Shown: piece by piece, positions 10,508-20,598 of the stretch
Numbering within the stretch: position 1 is the first letter of the stretch
How the letters are laid out: each line of letters begins with the position of its first letter
NCBI GenBank assembly: GCA_016508695.1
Contig: VNKQ01000013.1
Location: forward strand, 1-64,000
Direction: 5' to 3'
Source: Hyphodiscus hymeniophilus
Lineage: Eukaryota; Ascomycota; Leotiomycetes; Helotiales; Hyphodiscaceae
DNA: 64,000 nucleotides
Notes under the pieces: generated by a model
The model's input: the letters and a program-made list of their open reading frames with translations, nothing else
Database searches by the model: none
Told to the model about the DNA's origin: nothing
Made by a program: the position numbers and the translations under genes

Positions 10508-12090
10508 ATGCCTCCTCAAGAGTATATCTCTATCCTCCTACAACGGCTCATCATCTTGTTGAATAGTTATGTATCTCAGTTTGCCCAGATTCTAGGAGTC
10601 TACAAGATTCTAGGAGCATACAAGAAGATGTTTCGAAACGAGGTGGACGACAAGCAGCAGCTCCTTGATGGAGACCAGATAGGAGACTGCCCTCTTGACG
10701 ATGAAGAAACAAAGCCCGCCAAAACATCACCGCCTGATGAAGAAGAAGCTCGGAATGTATACATAGATCCGGTCGGTCAGGATCTTACGGACGAGTTCTT
10801 CGAGATGGCGCTTGCGACCCACAGAAGAAATCCCCATCCTATGAACCTCTCATTTGGCCTGGGCACCAAGGGTCATCCATTAATCATCATTGGCAAAGGC
10901 TCTGCTATGAATCCTTCCTACGAATTAGACGACCCCAGATCTGGAGAAGGCTCTGCTTCCGCTGCTCCCCTTACATCTGGTGAAGGCTTTGTTCCCACTG
11001 CTTCTCCTACATTCGGTTTAGGCCCTGCTTCCGCTGCTTCCCGTACATTCGGTGAAGGCTCTGCTTTGAGTGATACCCCTAAGTCTGGGGAAGGCTTACC
11101 TAACGCTTCAACCACATCCGAGAGAGGATCTGGATCTGCAGCCAAGGTCAGCTCACCACCACCATCACCATCATTGCCACGAGCGAAACCCCTCGAAGCC
11201 CTTAGTCGCTTACTAACGTTCTCTGGTAGGATGGCTCAGCATTGTAATGCTCGATGTGTCCCGGTCTCTGGAACGTTCAGTCACGACGATCTTCTGGCAC
11301 TTTCGAAAACAAGGGTTGAAAATTGCACAAGTCTCAGCGTGCTTTCCGAGAGCTGTAAGAGTAACGAACCTACAATTGGAGATGCCTATGATAGATTGGA
11401 CGTTGATATCGGGGGAGTATACTAGGTGCCTGGGATGTCGGTTAGGAAAGACTATCTCACCACGTCCGAGGTCAGGGCCATCGCGTGGGCAATAGAAGTA
11501 CTATAAGGTGATGTGAAGGCGGCATTCCTACTTGACGAGATGGGACTAGGGAAGACTATCTCAGCCATCACAATCATACTTTCCTCGATCCACCATACTA
11601 TCTGGTCTCTGCGTAGTGCCAAGCCTGTTCTCGTTATCGTCCCGAAAAATGTGCTCCCGGCGTGGGCGAAAGCATTGAAGCACTGGGGTACCCCAGATAC
11701 TCATCTTCACGTGTATGCCTCTCATAACTCGATTGCTTCGTTGAAGAGCTTGCCAGTGTACGGTTCATCGTGTACCTACATCTCTGTTTCCATGAGCCGT
11801 GACGAGAATCCTACGGAATGTAGGCCCGATAGCCATCTTCCTCACGACGTACGAGACCTTGACCCTTCGTCACTCTACCGGATTACGGAGCTTACGGGCA
11901 ATATTTGGTCTGGTGGTCATTGACGAGGTCCATTATCTTCGCAATCAGGATTCCAGTCAGGTCCAGCTCGTTCAAGCACTAGAATAGGACGAGCTCTTGG
12001 GGCTAACTGGAACTCCAATCTCTAACAAGGTAGATGATCTCGCCATTCTGGTGTCATCAATCCGAAACAAGCCGAAGATTGAAATAGAAT
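10508..12090 (+). pseudogene. SNF2-family helicase pseudogene, N-half
   Basis: Frame 2 from the ATG at 10508 gives a 305-codon segment with a Ser/Gly-rich imperfect repeat (SGEGSASAA / FGEGSALS, about residues 140-215). The same frame continues past TAG (11423-11425) and TAA (about 11504) into the SNF2 ATPase core: LLDEMGLGKTISAI (motif I) and LVIVPKNVLPAWAKAL (motif Ia). The frame then shifts by one and carries VVIDEVHYLRN (motif II, DEVH), another TAG (11985-11987) and LGLTGTPISNKVDDLA (motif III). It ends near 12090; the second RecA lobe is absent. At least three stops, one shift and loss of the C-half make it non-functional. Such ATPases remodel chromatin or act in repair; the original subfamily is unclear. 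Confidence 0.8.
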
Positions 12091-12524
12091 GTGAGATTCG
12101 ACGGGCAAAGCGTTGTTCGTTTTCATCCTGAAAGCTGTGGTGAGAAAGTGAAGTCACTTTCCTCTCGCGAGGTGGTGAGATACTCGTGTAGTGAGCTGGA
12201 ATCGACATTCGACACAACACTTCGTCTTCACACACGACACAACGCCCTTTCTCGACATTTAACTCAACGCTACCAACTTCATAACTACCAAGTTGAGTCA
12301 CAGAGATCGCAAGAACGGTAACACAGAACTGCCGTTCACATATCTCATTCATCAGCCACCCCAAAAAGAGCACCCAGTATTTTAGCGACGACGACGAGAA
12401 TGATCTGGTAGAGCATGTTTGTCACCTTTCGACTCCTGTTCTCGTGACGCCATAATTGACATTGTGACCTAGGTTTCAAGTACCCAACGAATCCAACTCA
12501 GTAAAGGTCATCACTGGCCTTTAA
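12091..12524. other. Joint between two helicase ruins
   Basis: No gene seen. The minus-strand open frame at 11972-12373 overlaps the antisense of the SNF2 remnant and has no domain. Plus-strand codons near 12365-12460 (SDDDENDLVEHV) may be the start of the downstream helicase fragment in another frame. Confidence 0.4.
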
Positions 12525-13922
12525 TTGCGAGAAACGCCTTGCTCGAAATACTTCTTCGCAGAAGAAACGGCAATGGCGCCCAGGTGCCAAGAAGCCCCAT
12601 CCAACCTGGCACTGAAACTGCCATACGGGAACCCAAATCACTCGACTCAGATCCGATACCTTCTGATTCGGACGTCTGGAACGAGACAACGATCAATGGC
12701 CCAGTCGCTGGATGCAGACTTTGGTGAGAATTCGCCTCCGAGAAACGAGCTGGTACTTTTACCCACACCCGCGAGTACGAATCGACCGTCAAGGCGACCT
12801 ACCTCAAGGGTTTGCAGAGATGCAGGATCATACTGCCGTCTCTTCAACGGAAAACGGAGAGCATTCATAATGCCAGTGACCGGAGTGATCAAGACTGCCG
12901 ATCCCAACACGATGCTCGTGTTGTGGAATAAGGCATCCCCACAGGATGAAGACGAGAAGGGAGCCAGACCTGAGTCTGGCACGGCAATAGCGATCTGGTG
13001 GCAAGATTCACTGAGTTCGGAACCGATATCCCCAGACTCTGAGGTCTGGTCAGATACCATAATCAAGGTACCGATTACAATTGATCGTTTTGACATGGCA
13101 GCAACCCTCAGCCGACCGATTCAGAGCAAGAGTCATGTCCTGGACGCAGATGTTGGTAATGATGTTCATTTCGAGTTTGATCTACCGCCTTGCGATCACC
13201 TCGAGGTTTATGCTCGTCGTATCATCAATGGAGTGAGAGATGTAAACGAGCCACAGCCAGAGACCTGGTTGGGCAGAATCCTACTCGGCCAGCACAACCA
13301 CAAGCCTCTACCAGAGATTGGCCGTCACCTACACATGAGTAATACAATGCGCAATGAGTGGAATTCCCTCGTTGCAGACGTCACCGCAAACAACAACGAG
13401 GCACAGACTCTTGCCGTCAATCAGGCCGTTAGCAGACCATTCACCCTCATCAAATGTCCTCAAGGAATTGGCAAATCCACAGTAATGAGACAGATTACCA
13501 AGATTCCACCTCAATCAGGCGAGCCTATTCTCGCTGTGGCTCCTTCCAAATCCGCCATAGAGCACAATGCCGACGCCATGCACGAACTATTCACAAAGAA
13601 AGGATACAATCACAAGGAAGTGCACTGGGTGCGAAAAGTGATAGACGAGAAGATGATTCCTGTCCATGGAGACTCTCTACTGCAGGAGCCAACTAGACGT
13701 CATATCCATATTCTTGGTCTTCAAAATGCGCCTCCAGGCATCTTGAACTTCTTTGAAAAGGAGCTTGTTCAACAACTTGAGGGTCGCCCACACCCGCTAT
13801 CGCTCAAGACACGGATCTTGAAGGAGATGGAAGTTGCCAAAACAAGGCCCGCACATTGGGTCTCGAGAAACCCAAACATTCTTTACAACCCTCTGGCATC
13901 TCAACTGGTTGGATTTCTGTAG
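12525..13922 (+). pseudogene. UPF1-like helicase fragment, truncated
   Basis: The 466-codon open frame shows a helicase superfamily 1 start near its end: N-EAQTLAVNQAVSRPFTLIKCPQGIGKST (a Q-motif-like region and a degraded Walker A, where GPPGTGKT is usual) then ILAVAPSKSAIEHNA (motif Ia). It stops at 13922 without motifs II-VI. The first 120 codons contain a diverged copy of the following 120 (PIPSDSDVWNETTI near 12650 in another frame versus PISPDSEVWSDTII near 13030). This suggests internal duplication followed by decay. It could be a fragment of a UPF1/DNA2/NAM7-type gene abutting HEM4. Missing motifs make activity very unlikely, though the reading frame itself is long. Confidence 0.65.
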
Positions 13923-13967
13923 CCGAGAAATGAAGATTTGGGGATCAATAGCCCATAGTGCCACTAA

Positions 13968-14950
13968 TCATCTTGCATTGTCTCTCATGAACGTCGTGAT
14001 CCCGTCTTCTAACCCTTCTGGACTTGGTCTTGCAGCGCACACATCTGCTTCGAAGCCAAACTTATTCCTCAAGTAGTCCCGGGTCGTGGGACCAATAGTA
14101 GCGATATATGTCTTGCCATTCGCATCCAAGTGTGTCCTCGAAGCCGTGCCAGTGACCGAATCCAATACCCCCAATGCCCGTAGCATTGCTTCGCATCCAG
14201 TAGGAGAAAACACAACCACCCACCTAGCCGCTCTATTTTGAGTTTCTCGTACCGAATTCGTGAAGTCTTGCTCAAACGACTCCATGACTCCTGTCCCGTA
14301 GATTACGAGCTCATCAACCTGAATGCGTCGCTCGTATGATAGACCTGGATCCATCAAGGTTTTGGGGATTATATCGCGCCTCTGCTCCCCCACTAGAAAA
14401 AGTATAGGAGGATTCCTCTCGCAGGCTTGATACCACCCCTTGTAGTGATTCAGCATATAATGCGCCAGTGCCTCACCGTTTCCTGTCTCGGTACCGAATA
14501 TGTTGAGGGGTGGGGACTGTGGGATGGATCGAAGTGCTCGAGAAGTTGCAGGACCAACTGTATAAATTGGAATATCCTGCAAATGGGGCCATTTTTCGTC
14601 ACCTGCTGGTCAATTGTCAGTCCTTGTAAGAGACATGGCAGATATAACTTACATCTTCCTTCCTCGACGAGTTTTGCAAACGCCTCCACTGCTCTTTGAG
14701 ACGTGAAGATCAGTCCGCCATATGTTGCGCCAGAGTCGCAAGAGATTTGCTTGCTCTGTAGCAGCCTTTTCACAGTACTGAGGCCCTCATCGAGAAATCG
14801 GTGCTCCAGCACTGGGACAAAATCAGGTTCGAAGAAATGCCCCTCCTTGACGGCAGAGAATTGCTCTTCGTATCCATCATTGGGAGTCGATTTGGTCTTC
14901 AGCAATAAGACTGGGATTCCTTCCTTGGATTCACTCGCACTTGTGCCCAT
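13968..14950 (-). CDS. HEM4: Uroporphyrinogen-III synthase
   Basis: Two exons, complement(join(13968..14602,14653..14950)), 310 aa. The 50-bp intron has GTAAGT, a CTGAC branch point and CAG. The protein has the two Rossmann-like halves of HemD/Hem4: N-terminal VLLLKTKSTPNDGYEEQF, FVPVLEHRF, YGGLIFTSQRAVEAF, then IPIYTVGPATSRALR, ILFLVGEQRRDIIP, WVVVFSPTGCEAMLR and YIATIGPTTRDYL. It closes hydroxymethylbilane with inversion of ring D to form uroporphyrinogen III, the cytosolic branch point of heme and siroheme synthesis. It is divergently paired with ERV1, with 175 bp between the ATGs, so both may share one promoter. Its 3' end lies 45 bp from the helicase fragment, marking the start of intact conserved genes. 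Confidence 0.95.
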
Positions 14951-15125
14951 CGTTGTCGCATTGTGTGATGTTGGTAAAACGTTGGGTGAGATTCGACGAT
15001 GACATCGTGTGAAGCTTGTTCATCGGCAAATGCCGGCGCAATTACAAAGCTTGAACTTCACAACTCTCCTTTCCTTTCTTCTTCAACCACATTCTCTTTT
15101 CAAGTAAGCTTTGAGACGGGAGATA
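14951..15125. promoter_or_regulatory. Divergent promoter HEM4/ERV1
   Basis: Only 175 bp separate the two divergent start codons. No TATA box is evident; a pyrimidine-rich stretch (TTTCCTTTCTTCTTC) precedes ERV1. Both products serve mitochondrial redox and heme biology, so co-regulation is plausible but inferred. Confidence 0.6.
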
Positions 15126-15718
15126 ATGGCCGACGATACTCGGGATAAGGATGCAGCAGGAAACACAGGGACCAGCGTCTTTGGACCTTCAAAGAAACTC
15201 CCGAAAGGCCTTGTGATTGGCAAAGATGGCAAACCGTGAGCTCTTTTATCCGTCCACAAGCTGCGGATTACACTTCTAACATTATTTGGAGCTGTCGGAC
15301 ATGCAACTCGTTATCGGACTTCCGTGCTCACGCTGGGAAAGCCCCAAAAGCAGCTGCAGCGAGCTTCGGCCCTCCAAGTGACTGCCCTCCAGACGTTGAG
15401 CAACTCGGACGTTCGTCCTGGACCCTGCTCCACTCCATCGCAGCAACCTATCCAAAGATTCCAACTCCAGTCGAGCAAAGTCAGGCTCAGCAATTCATGG
15501 GTTTATTCTCGAAGCTGTATCCTTGCTGGGTCTGCGCCGAGGATTTCCAGGAATTCATGGTCAAGAACAAGGTTAGAACGGAAAGTAGGGACGAGTTTGG
15601 ACAGTGGATGTGCGAGGCGCATAATGATGTTAACAGGAAGCTTGGAAAGAAAGAGTTCGACTGCTCGAAATGGGAGGAGAGGTGGAGGACAGGCTGGAAG
15701 GATGGGAGGTGTGACTAG
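15126..15718 (+). CDS. ERV1: FAD-linked sulfhydryl oxidase
   Basis: Two exons, join(15126..15235,15292..15718), 178 aa. The 56-bp intron splits a conserved Pro codon before CRTCN. The Erv1/ALR domain is complete: CPPD-E-LGRSSWTLLHS at its start, the active-site CxxC in YPCWVCAEDF, then CEAHNDVNRKLGKKEFDC, which carries the FAD-binding His-Asn and the structural cysteines. The N-terminus has a CRTC shuttle pair. Erv1 reoxidises Mia40 in the mitochondrial intermembrane space and passes electrons to cytochrome c; it is also needed for cytosolic Fe-S maturation. No cleavable presequence is seen, as is normal for the family. Confidence 0.95.
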
Positions 15719-16718
15719 GCGATGGGAAGAAGTGATATGTATGAATACTGTACAAGTGTATAACAGACATACTGGGTTTCTGTCATATAAAGAGGTCGGC
15801 ATTGGCATCGGTGTAAAGGGGTTATGCGCATAGCTCACCTCAATCAAGACATTTTTCACTCATTTTCGGTACCTGAAGTCGGGTCAAAGAGCAGAGCGGA
15901 TGAGCGCATTGTGCTTGAATGACATTGCTTTTTTCACCAATGGTTACGTGTAAAGATGGTATTTGTATAAGTAGACTATCTATTGAGTTATATTGCTTCT
16001 GGATGAGGTCCCAGGCGCTAATGGTGCCACCGTCAAACTCGGGACAGCCTTGGAGTATTACGGCAGTGGCATTGTATATCTTCGGCGAGGAGGTGGTAAG
16101 GGCGTTCCCTGTATCGAGCTGTTGCCACCGAGAAAATGCAGCACTCATGAGGATACGAACGGGAAGGGCGATGAATTCTTCTTTAAGTTGTACCTGTCAA
16201 AGGACGAGGCAAAGACGCGGATTCAGTTATGGTTTCTTTCTGGGATACCTGAGGAAGAGAAGATTCTTGGTAGGGCATGGGCAGGATCTCGAAGTTGCCA
16301 TTGCATGATGTTAGGAACCAACTATGCTGCTGAGGACTGGACAACAAAGTACGAAGATTTCTGCGGCCCAGATGAGAGCTACATTTCGAGAAGGTGAGAA
16401 TCCCCTGGTACACCGCATTGAGTTTTTTGCTGAAACTCGTTGGTTACGGCCTGCTGAATCAAGACCTGTTCCGAAATTGAACGCACCTGTCAGTTATTCT
16501 CGCTCTCGTAAGAACCATTCACAACTACGTTTGAGTATCACAGATGTATCAGACACTTCTTGGTACAAGTCGGAATCAAAGCTTCTGAGAATCACCAGTC
16601 AAAAACCCTTTCACCCGTCGTTTGAAGTCAAGACGTGGATTAGGAAACACAAAAGCTGACGCCGTGCCAGCGTCTTCATTAGACCTCTCCATGTTTCATC
16701 AGTAGGATATTATGTTGT
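15719..16718. other. Spacer with uncertain ORFs
   Basis: Two overlapping candidates cannot be resolved. The minus-strand frame 16148-15840 begins with ATG and codes 102 aa (KIYNATAVILQGCPEFDGG). A plus-strand frame at 15993-16397 is longer but lacks an ATG. Neither has a domain I recognise. One may be a small gene or the remnant of one; otherwise the region is ERV1 3' flank. Confidence 0.35.
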
Positions 16719-17762
16719 TTATTGTGTATTTCCCCATCTCTCCTCCTTCTTCTTCACCAACCAAGAAAACCATGGCTCAAAAGATGGTCGATATTGACAC
16801 CACTGATATCGTTTCAGAGCGAAACCCGCAAGTAATAAAAGGCATAGGATTGTAATGACGAAGGACCACCTCAGGACCTTTTTCCTGGTCTTTGAATCTT
16901 GCTCGATCATCCAGAACGGCTTCAACCAGCGTCCATCCCAGGCAACTCCGTACGAAGCAAGTTGAGCATCGTCAGGTTCCCAAGCTGATGATGGATCTCC
17001 CTGGGACCTGGCGGCTTCTAGTGACTGAGACCGTTCCTGCGATATTGACAGGTTGATCCCACAATCGAGCTGCCATCCTATTTCACAGTCAAGCTCCCAC
17101 CGTATGGCATCGTCGAAGGATTGTTTGAGCGCTGTCATGGTCTCTAGCCATATTTCTCCGTGGCTGGTTATTCCGAGTTCGGTAGAACGTGAATTCACCC
17201 TTTCGCATTTACGGCCGTATATGCACGCGACATTTCCACGGCCGCCGCAAGAGTATATGTCGAGGAAGGCATGCACCATCTCGTGTAGCAGTGTCCCTAG
17301 AAAGTTATTCACATGGCACATTTTGCGAGACGTGACTAAACCGAATGACAGGTTTATGCAGATGAATTTTCGGCCATCTTCGGTGTCAAAGTACCCACGA
17401 ATGTTTGGGTTGACGTTTGGGTCAAACCGCAGTGGCTCTAGGTGGATGGCCAGAGAATCGAAGAAGAATAAAGTATCAAAGATGGGCAGCCATGCGGTGA
17501 GCAGCGAGCAGACGGACTCTTCTGTGCCATCGAACGGTGGAGGACTAAGGACGTACGCCAATTGCTCCGGGCTGAGCTTGCTTATTAGGTGAGATCTTCT
17601 TGCTTCAGTAATGAGGCTGGCACTTACCTCTCGTGCAAGATATCCAAATATTGGGACTGGAGTTGTCCTGGTTATGAAAGGTGGGTGGCCGGACAGCCGA
17701 GGAGGACGTTTTCTCGCGGTGGGTTCTGGACCTGTCATTTCGCCGGAGTTTGATTCTGTCAT
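16719..17762 (-). CDS. SprT-like zinc metalloprotease, membrane
   Basis: 347 aa in one open frame from ATG 17762. The centre has LLHEMVHAF (HExxH zinc motif with catalytic Glu) followed by a Cys-containing segment and ITSHGEIWLE, whose His would be the third ligand, as in SprT/Spartan-like peptidases. A single hydrophobic segment near residues 302-320 (FVITILCLLLLAGFAL) then a short basic tail suggests tail anchoring, unusual for Spartan, which is nuclear. A GTAAGT at about 17633 with an in-frame 51-bp option ending AAG could remove 17 residues and join YLARE to LSPEQ; I leave it as an alternative. Role in DNA-protein crosslink repair is family knowledge for Spartan and uncertain here. Confidence 0.75.
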   Translation of the reverse strand: MTESNSGEMTGPEPTARKRPPRLSGHPPFITRTTPVPIFGYLAREVSASLITEARRSHLISKLSPEQLAYVLSPPPFDGTEESVCSLLTAWLPIFDTLFFFDSLAIHLEPLRFDPNVNPNIRGYFDTEDGRKFICINLSFGLVTSRKMCHVNNFLGTLLHEMVHAFLDIYSCGGRGNVACIYGRKCERVNSRSTELGITSHGEIWLETMTALKQSFDDAIRWELDCEIGWQLDCGINLSISQERSQSLEAARSQGDPSSAWEPDDAQLASYGVAWDGRWLKPFWMIEQDSKTRKKVLRWSFVITILCLLLLAGFALKRYQWCQYRPSFEPWFSWLVKKKEERWGNTQ

Positions 17763-18642
17763 TGTGCGCTTCTATGGCGTACTATCTGTCGTTATCTTGG
17801 GTTTATACTCTTGCTTTAGATCAAGGTATGACAAGATTAACTGTTGCATATATCTTTTTCAACAAAGACTCAATGTAAAATACCCCAGCCTCCTTAAAAT
17901 ATCCTGAAATACACTGTTTGATCATTGTTCATAACTTGACTTGTACCTAAGAACGAACTTAAAAAAGGAAAATCCTATCTGTTTTGCATTGTCCCTTTGT
18001 TCATTGTTTCGTGAAAGGAATAAATAGACTTTGGGAAAAGGTCCGACCTTGCCCCACGTAGATGGATTGCAACAGCGACAGCGGGTAGATTGAAAACATC
18101 GCGATAGTGAGGAGCGTTCAGAAAGTGGTTCTAAGGTTTTTACAGGATAGTGGAATCTGCCATTCAAATCGTGTGTGATTTTGTCGTTTATATCTCGTGC
18201 ACGGCAATAAGCCCAACATCAAGCATCTAAAATAATGATAATAATATCTGGGATGCCCTTTTCCATGACCGAATGTTCAGATTGCAATACCTCGCTCTCC
18301 GACTTTCCTTAAATTGCAGTCCATCTATCGGGTAGTATGGTTGTACTCTTCAAACTGCTATCTCTAATGTCTGGTTGTTTGCTGCGCTGCCTTGTCTGCC
18401 TTGTGGAATATCCATAGTCTCTGTCCTTGTTCAGGGCAGCCAATTGAATTGGCTCCGTGGCACAGCCTCGTCCACGCCCATTGGTCACGGTATCAGCCTT
18501 TTCGCCACCATCCCTCTCCAGCGGCACAGCAAGCACAACATCATCCATATCTGTCTCCTGATCTCTCTCCATTTAAATACTCATCTTCTTATTCTCACAT
18601 ATTTATTCATACCAACTATTGACAAGAATACAAAGGATAATC
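17763..18642. other. Intergenic, divergent promoters
   Basis: Between two divergent genes. No coding region is convincing. A pyrimidine-rich leader with CTCATTT and TTTCTTATTCTCAC words lies just before the ATG at 18643. Confidence 0.5.
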
Positions 18643-19392
18643 ATGGATTCCCCCACTCCATCCGAGGCCGATACCTTCGTCGACAATTCGATACACCCCA
18701 AACACTCCGTCGATGCCCCGCTCATGGAGGAGTTCACCATCGATCCAAACCCCATCAAAGACACGGCATCTCCTTCCATCCCACCACTCTTCACACCCGC
18801 CTACAATCGAGCCTATAACCTCATCACCGCGGGTCGTGTAGCGGCATTCGTCCTAAACCTCATAGCGATATTCATCCCCATATTCGGCGGTCCGGGGGCT
18901 CTTCTCCCAATCACTATCTTCACCTCGTTCTTCAACATCATGCTCCTCCTGCTGCCCATCATCTTCCACACTGCCTACAAGAGCATCGCGAAGAAGAGAA
19001 AAGGCGGTCGCGATCAGGCGGGAGACAGGAGGACTGCCGTTCTAGTCGAGGACCCGGTTACGGGAGAGGAGCGATGGATGCTCGAGAAGAAGAAATCCAC
19101 CGACGAGCCGCTGGGGAGGATGGGCTTTGCTGTATTTGATGCTACGTGCGCGGTGTTGCTGGTAGTCACGATCGTTCTGTCCGTGATGTTCGGTGAGATA
19201 GAGTCGTCAGGTGCTAGTGCTATGGGATGGGCTCTTGCTGATAGAGTCCTAATGCTGTGAGTACCTTTCCAGTATCGAGAAGACTATTGTTAATTATTTC
19301 GTGCTAGGGTTATTGTGGCTGCTGTAGGGCTGACGACATTTAAATTGATGGCGAAGGAGAGAAACGACGGATATTCTGGAGAACTGCTTTGA
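18643..19392 (+). CDS. Four-helix membrane protein, unknown
   Basis: Two exons, join(18643..19256,19308..19392), 232 aa. The 51-bp intron (GTGAGT, branch TTAAT, TAG) restores the frame and adds LVIVAAVGLTTFKLMAKERN. The first 55 residues are acidic, Ser/Pro-rich and probably cytosolic. Two helices follow around 65-115 (VAAFVLNLIAIFIPIFGG, IMLLLLPIIFHTAY), then a basic loop with KKRKGG and EDPVTGEERW, then two helices (AVLLVVTIVLSVMFG and the spliced last one). No family is recognised; the arrangement suggests a small plasma-membrane or endomembrane protein. Confidence 0.75.
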
Positions 19393-19611
19393 ATTGTAAC
19401 CACAATCAATCGTAGTAATTTCTATTACTATAGCATCATGCAGCTGAGACATCGCAGACATGATACGTCAAGTCTAGCTATTATAATCAGGAATTGCAGT
19501 CATCAAACTCCCCAAGCCGGGCGGAAAACCCAAGAAGCTTATATATCATCTTTATGTTACATTTCGCCAAGATCTGCCCTGCATAAACCCTCATTGATAG
19601 GCTGGACTCTA

Positions 19612-20598
19612 TCAGCCGATAGTCTGTTGAAAATTTGCGACTAGCTTCTCAAGGTTGAAAAAGGAGCGTAAGTTGTCAAGTGTGAAGGCGTTTGCACTCT
19701 GGTTCTGTGAGAGAGTGAGGTAAGTAGGCAAAATATTCTTCTCTTCGGCGAATAAACGATTGACAGAGGCCAAGTCGGCGTTAATCTGCTCCTGTGAAGG
19801 ACCGAAGGAGCGAATAGCAACTTTGGTGGCATTCAGCGATCCGGCTGGGAGAATGGCCATTCGGTTGGCAATCGCATCAACAGCGCTTGTGAGCTCATCG
19901 GCGGAGCCGTACGCTCGATTGACCCAGCCAGCCTCAGCAGCCTCTGCAGCCCCAATGCTCTGGGAAGGAAGCAAATATTCAGCGGCACGATGCATCCCCA
20001 TACGGCGCACCATATATGCGACACCGCCGTTGCCTTCAGTGTTGCCAGCCGCTGTTTCAATCATGCCGACGACAGTATCAGGTCCAGCAAAACTCATGTC
20101 GCATGTGACGAGCAGCTCGTTGCCTGAGCCGGTTGCTATGCCATTGATCTCCGCAATAAAGGTACTGGGTAGGCTGCGGATCAGCGCGGATGTTTGAATA
20201 GTCTCGGTAAAGATTTTGGTGGTGGTGGCAGCATCGAGCTTGTCTGTAGGGCCCAGGAGGTTGATATCGTAGGAACCAACCCAGAAGTGTTCTATGTCGC
20301 TGGACAGGATGACGACCTTTGGCCAGGTAATATTGAAGTTGACATCGGTGTCCGGCGCTGCAGGTGCAATGGATTGCACAAAGTCGTACATGTCCTGAGC
20401 AACATTCTGGTCGTATACATTGATCGGAGGATTGTGGATTGTGACGCGTACAACGGCACCTGCCTGCGATGTCACAGTCCTGAGCGTTCCATGACCTGTG
20501 GAGGCGTCGCGGTCCCAGCGGAACTTTCGAGGAAGCTCTGGAGCAGCGGCGACGAGACTGATAAGGACGACAAGGCCGGATACTAAGGACAAGAGCAT
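19612..20598 (-). CDS. Secreted enoyl-CoA hydratase-like protein
   Basis: Single exon, 328 aa, ATG at 20598. Residues 1-19 are a signal peptide (LLSLVSGLVVLISLVAAAPE). The rest is a crotonase fold: VVRVTIHNPPINVYD, WPKVVILSSDIEHFWVGSYD, then the oxyanion-hole segment FIAEINGIATGSGNELLVTCDM and a helical C-terminus. Catalytic Glu residues of hydratases are not evident at the usual place, so chemistry is uncertain. Crotonases normally act on CoA esters in mitochondria or peroxisomes; a secreted member has no obvious CoA substrate, so it may have been recruited for another role. Several NxS/T sites (NIT, NAT, NQS) agree with passage through the ER. Confidence 0.85.
   Translation of the reverse strand: MLLSLVSGLVVLISLVAAAPELPRKFRWDRDASTGHGTLRTVTSQAGAVVRVTIHNPPINVYDQNVAQDMYDFVQSIAPAAPDTDVNFNITWPKVVILSSDIEHFWVGSYDINLLGPTDKLDAATTTKIFTETIQTSALIRSLPSTFIAEINGIATGSGNELLVTCDMSFAGPDTVVGMIETAAGNTEGNGGVAYMVRRMGMHRAAEYLLPSQSIGAAEAAEAGWVNRAYGSADELTSAVDAIANRMAILPAGSLNATKVAIRSFGPSQEQINADLASVNRLFAEEKNILPTYLTLSQNQSANAFTLDNLRSFFNLEKLVANFQQTIG

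Noticed and set aside
12647..13096. 149-aa minus-strand frame
   Set aside because: Antisense to the helicase fragment, which carries helicase motifs on the plus strand.
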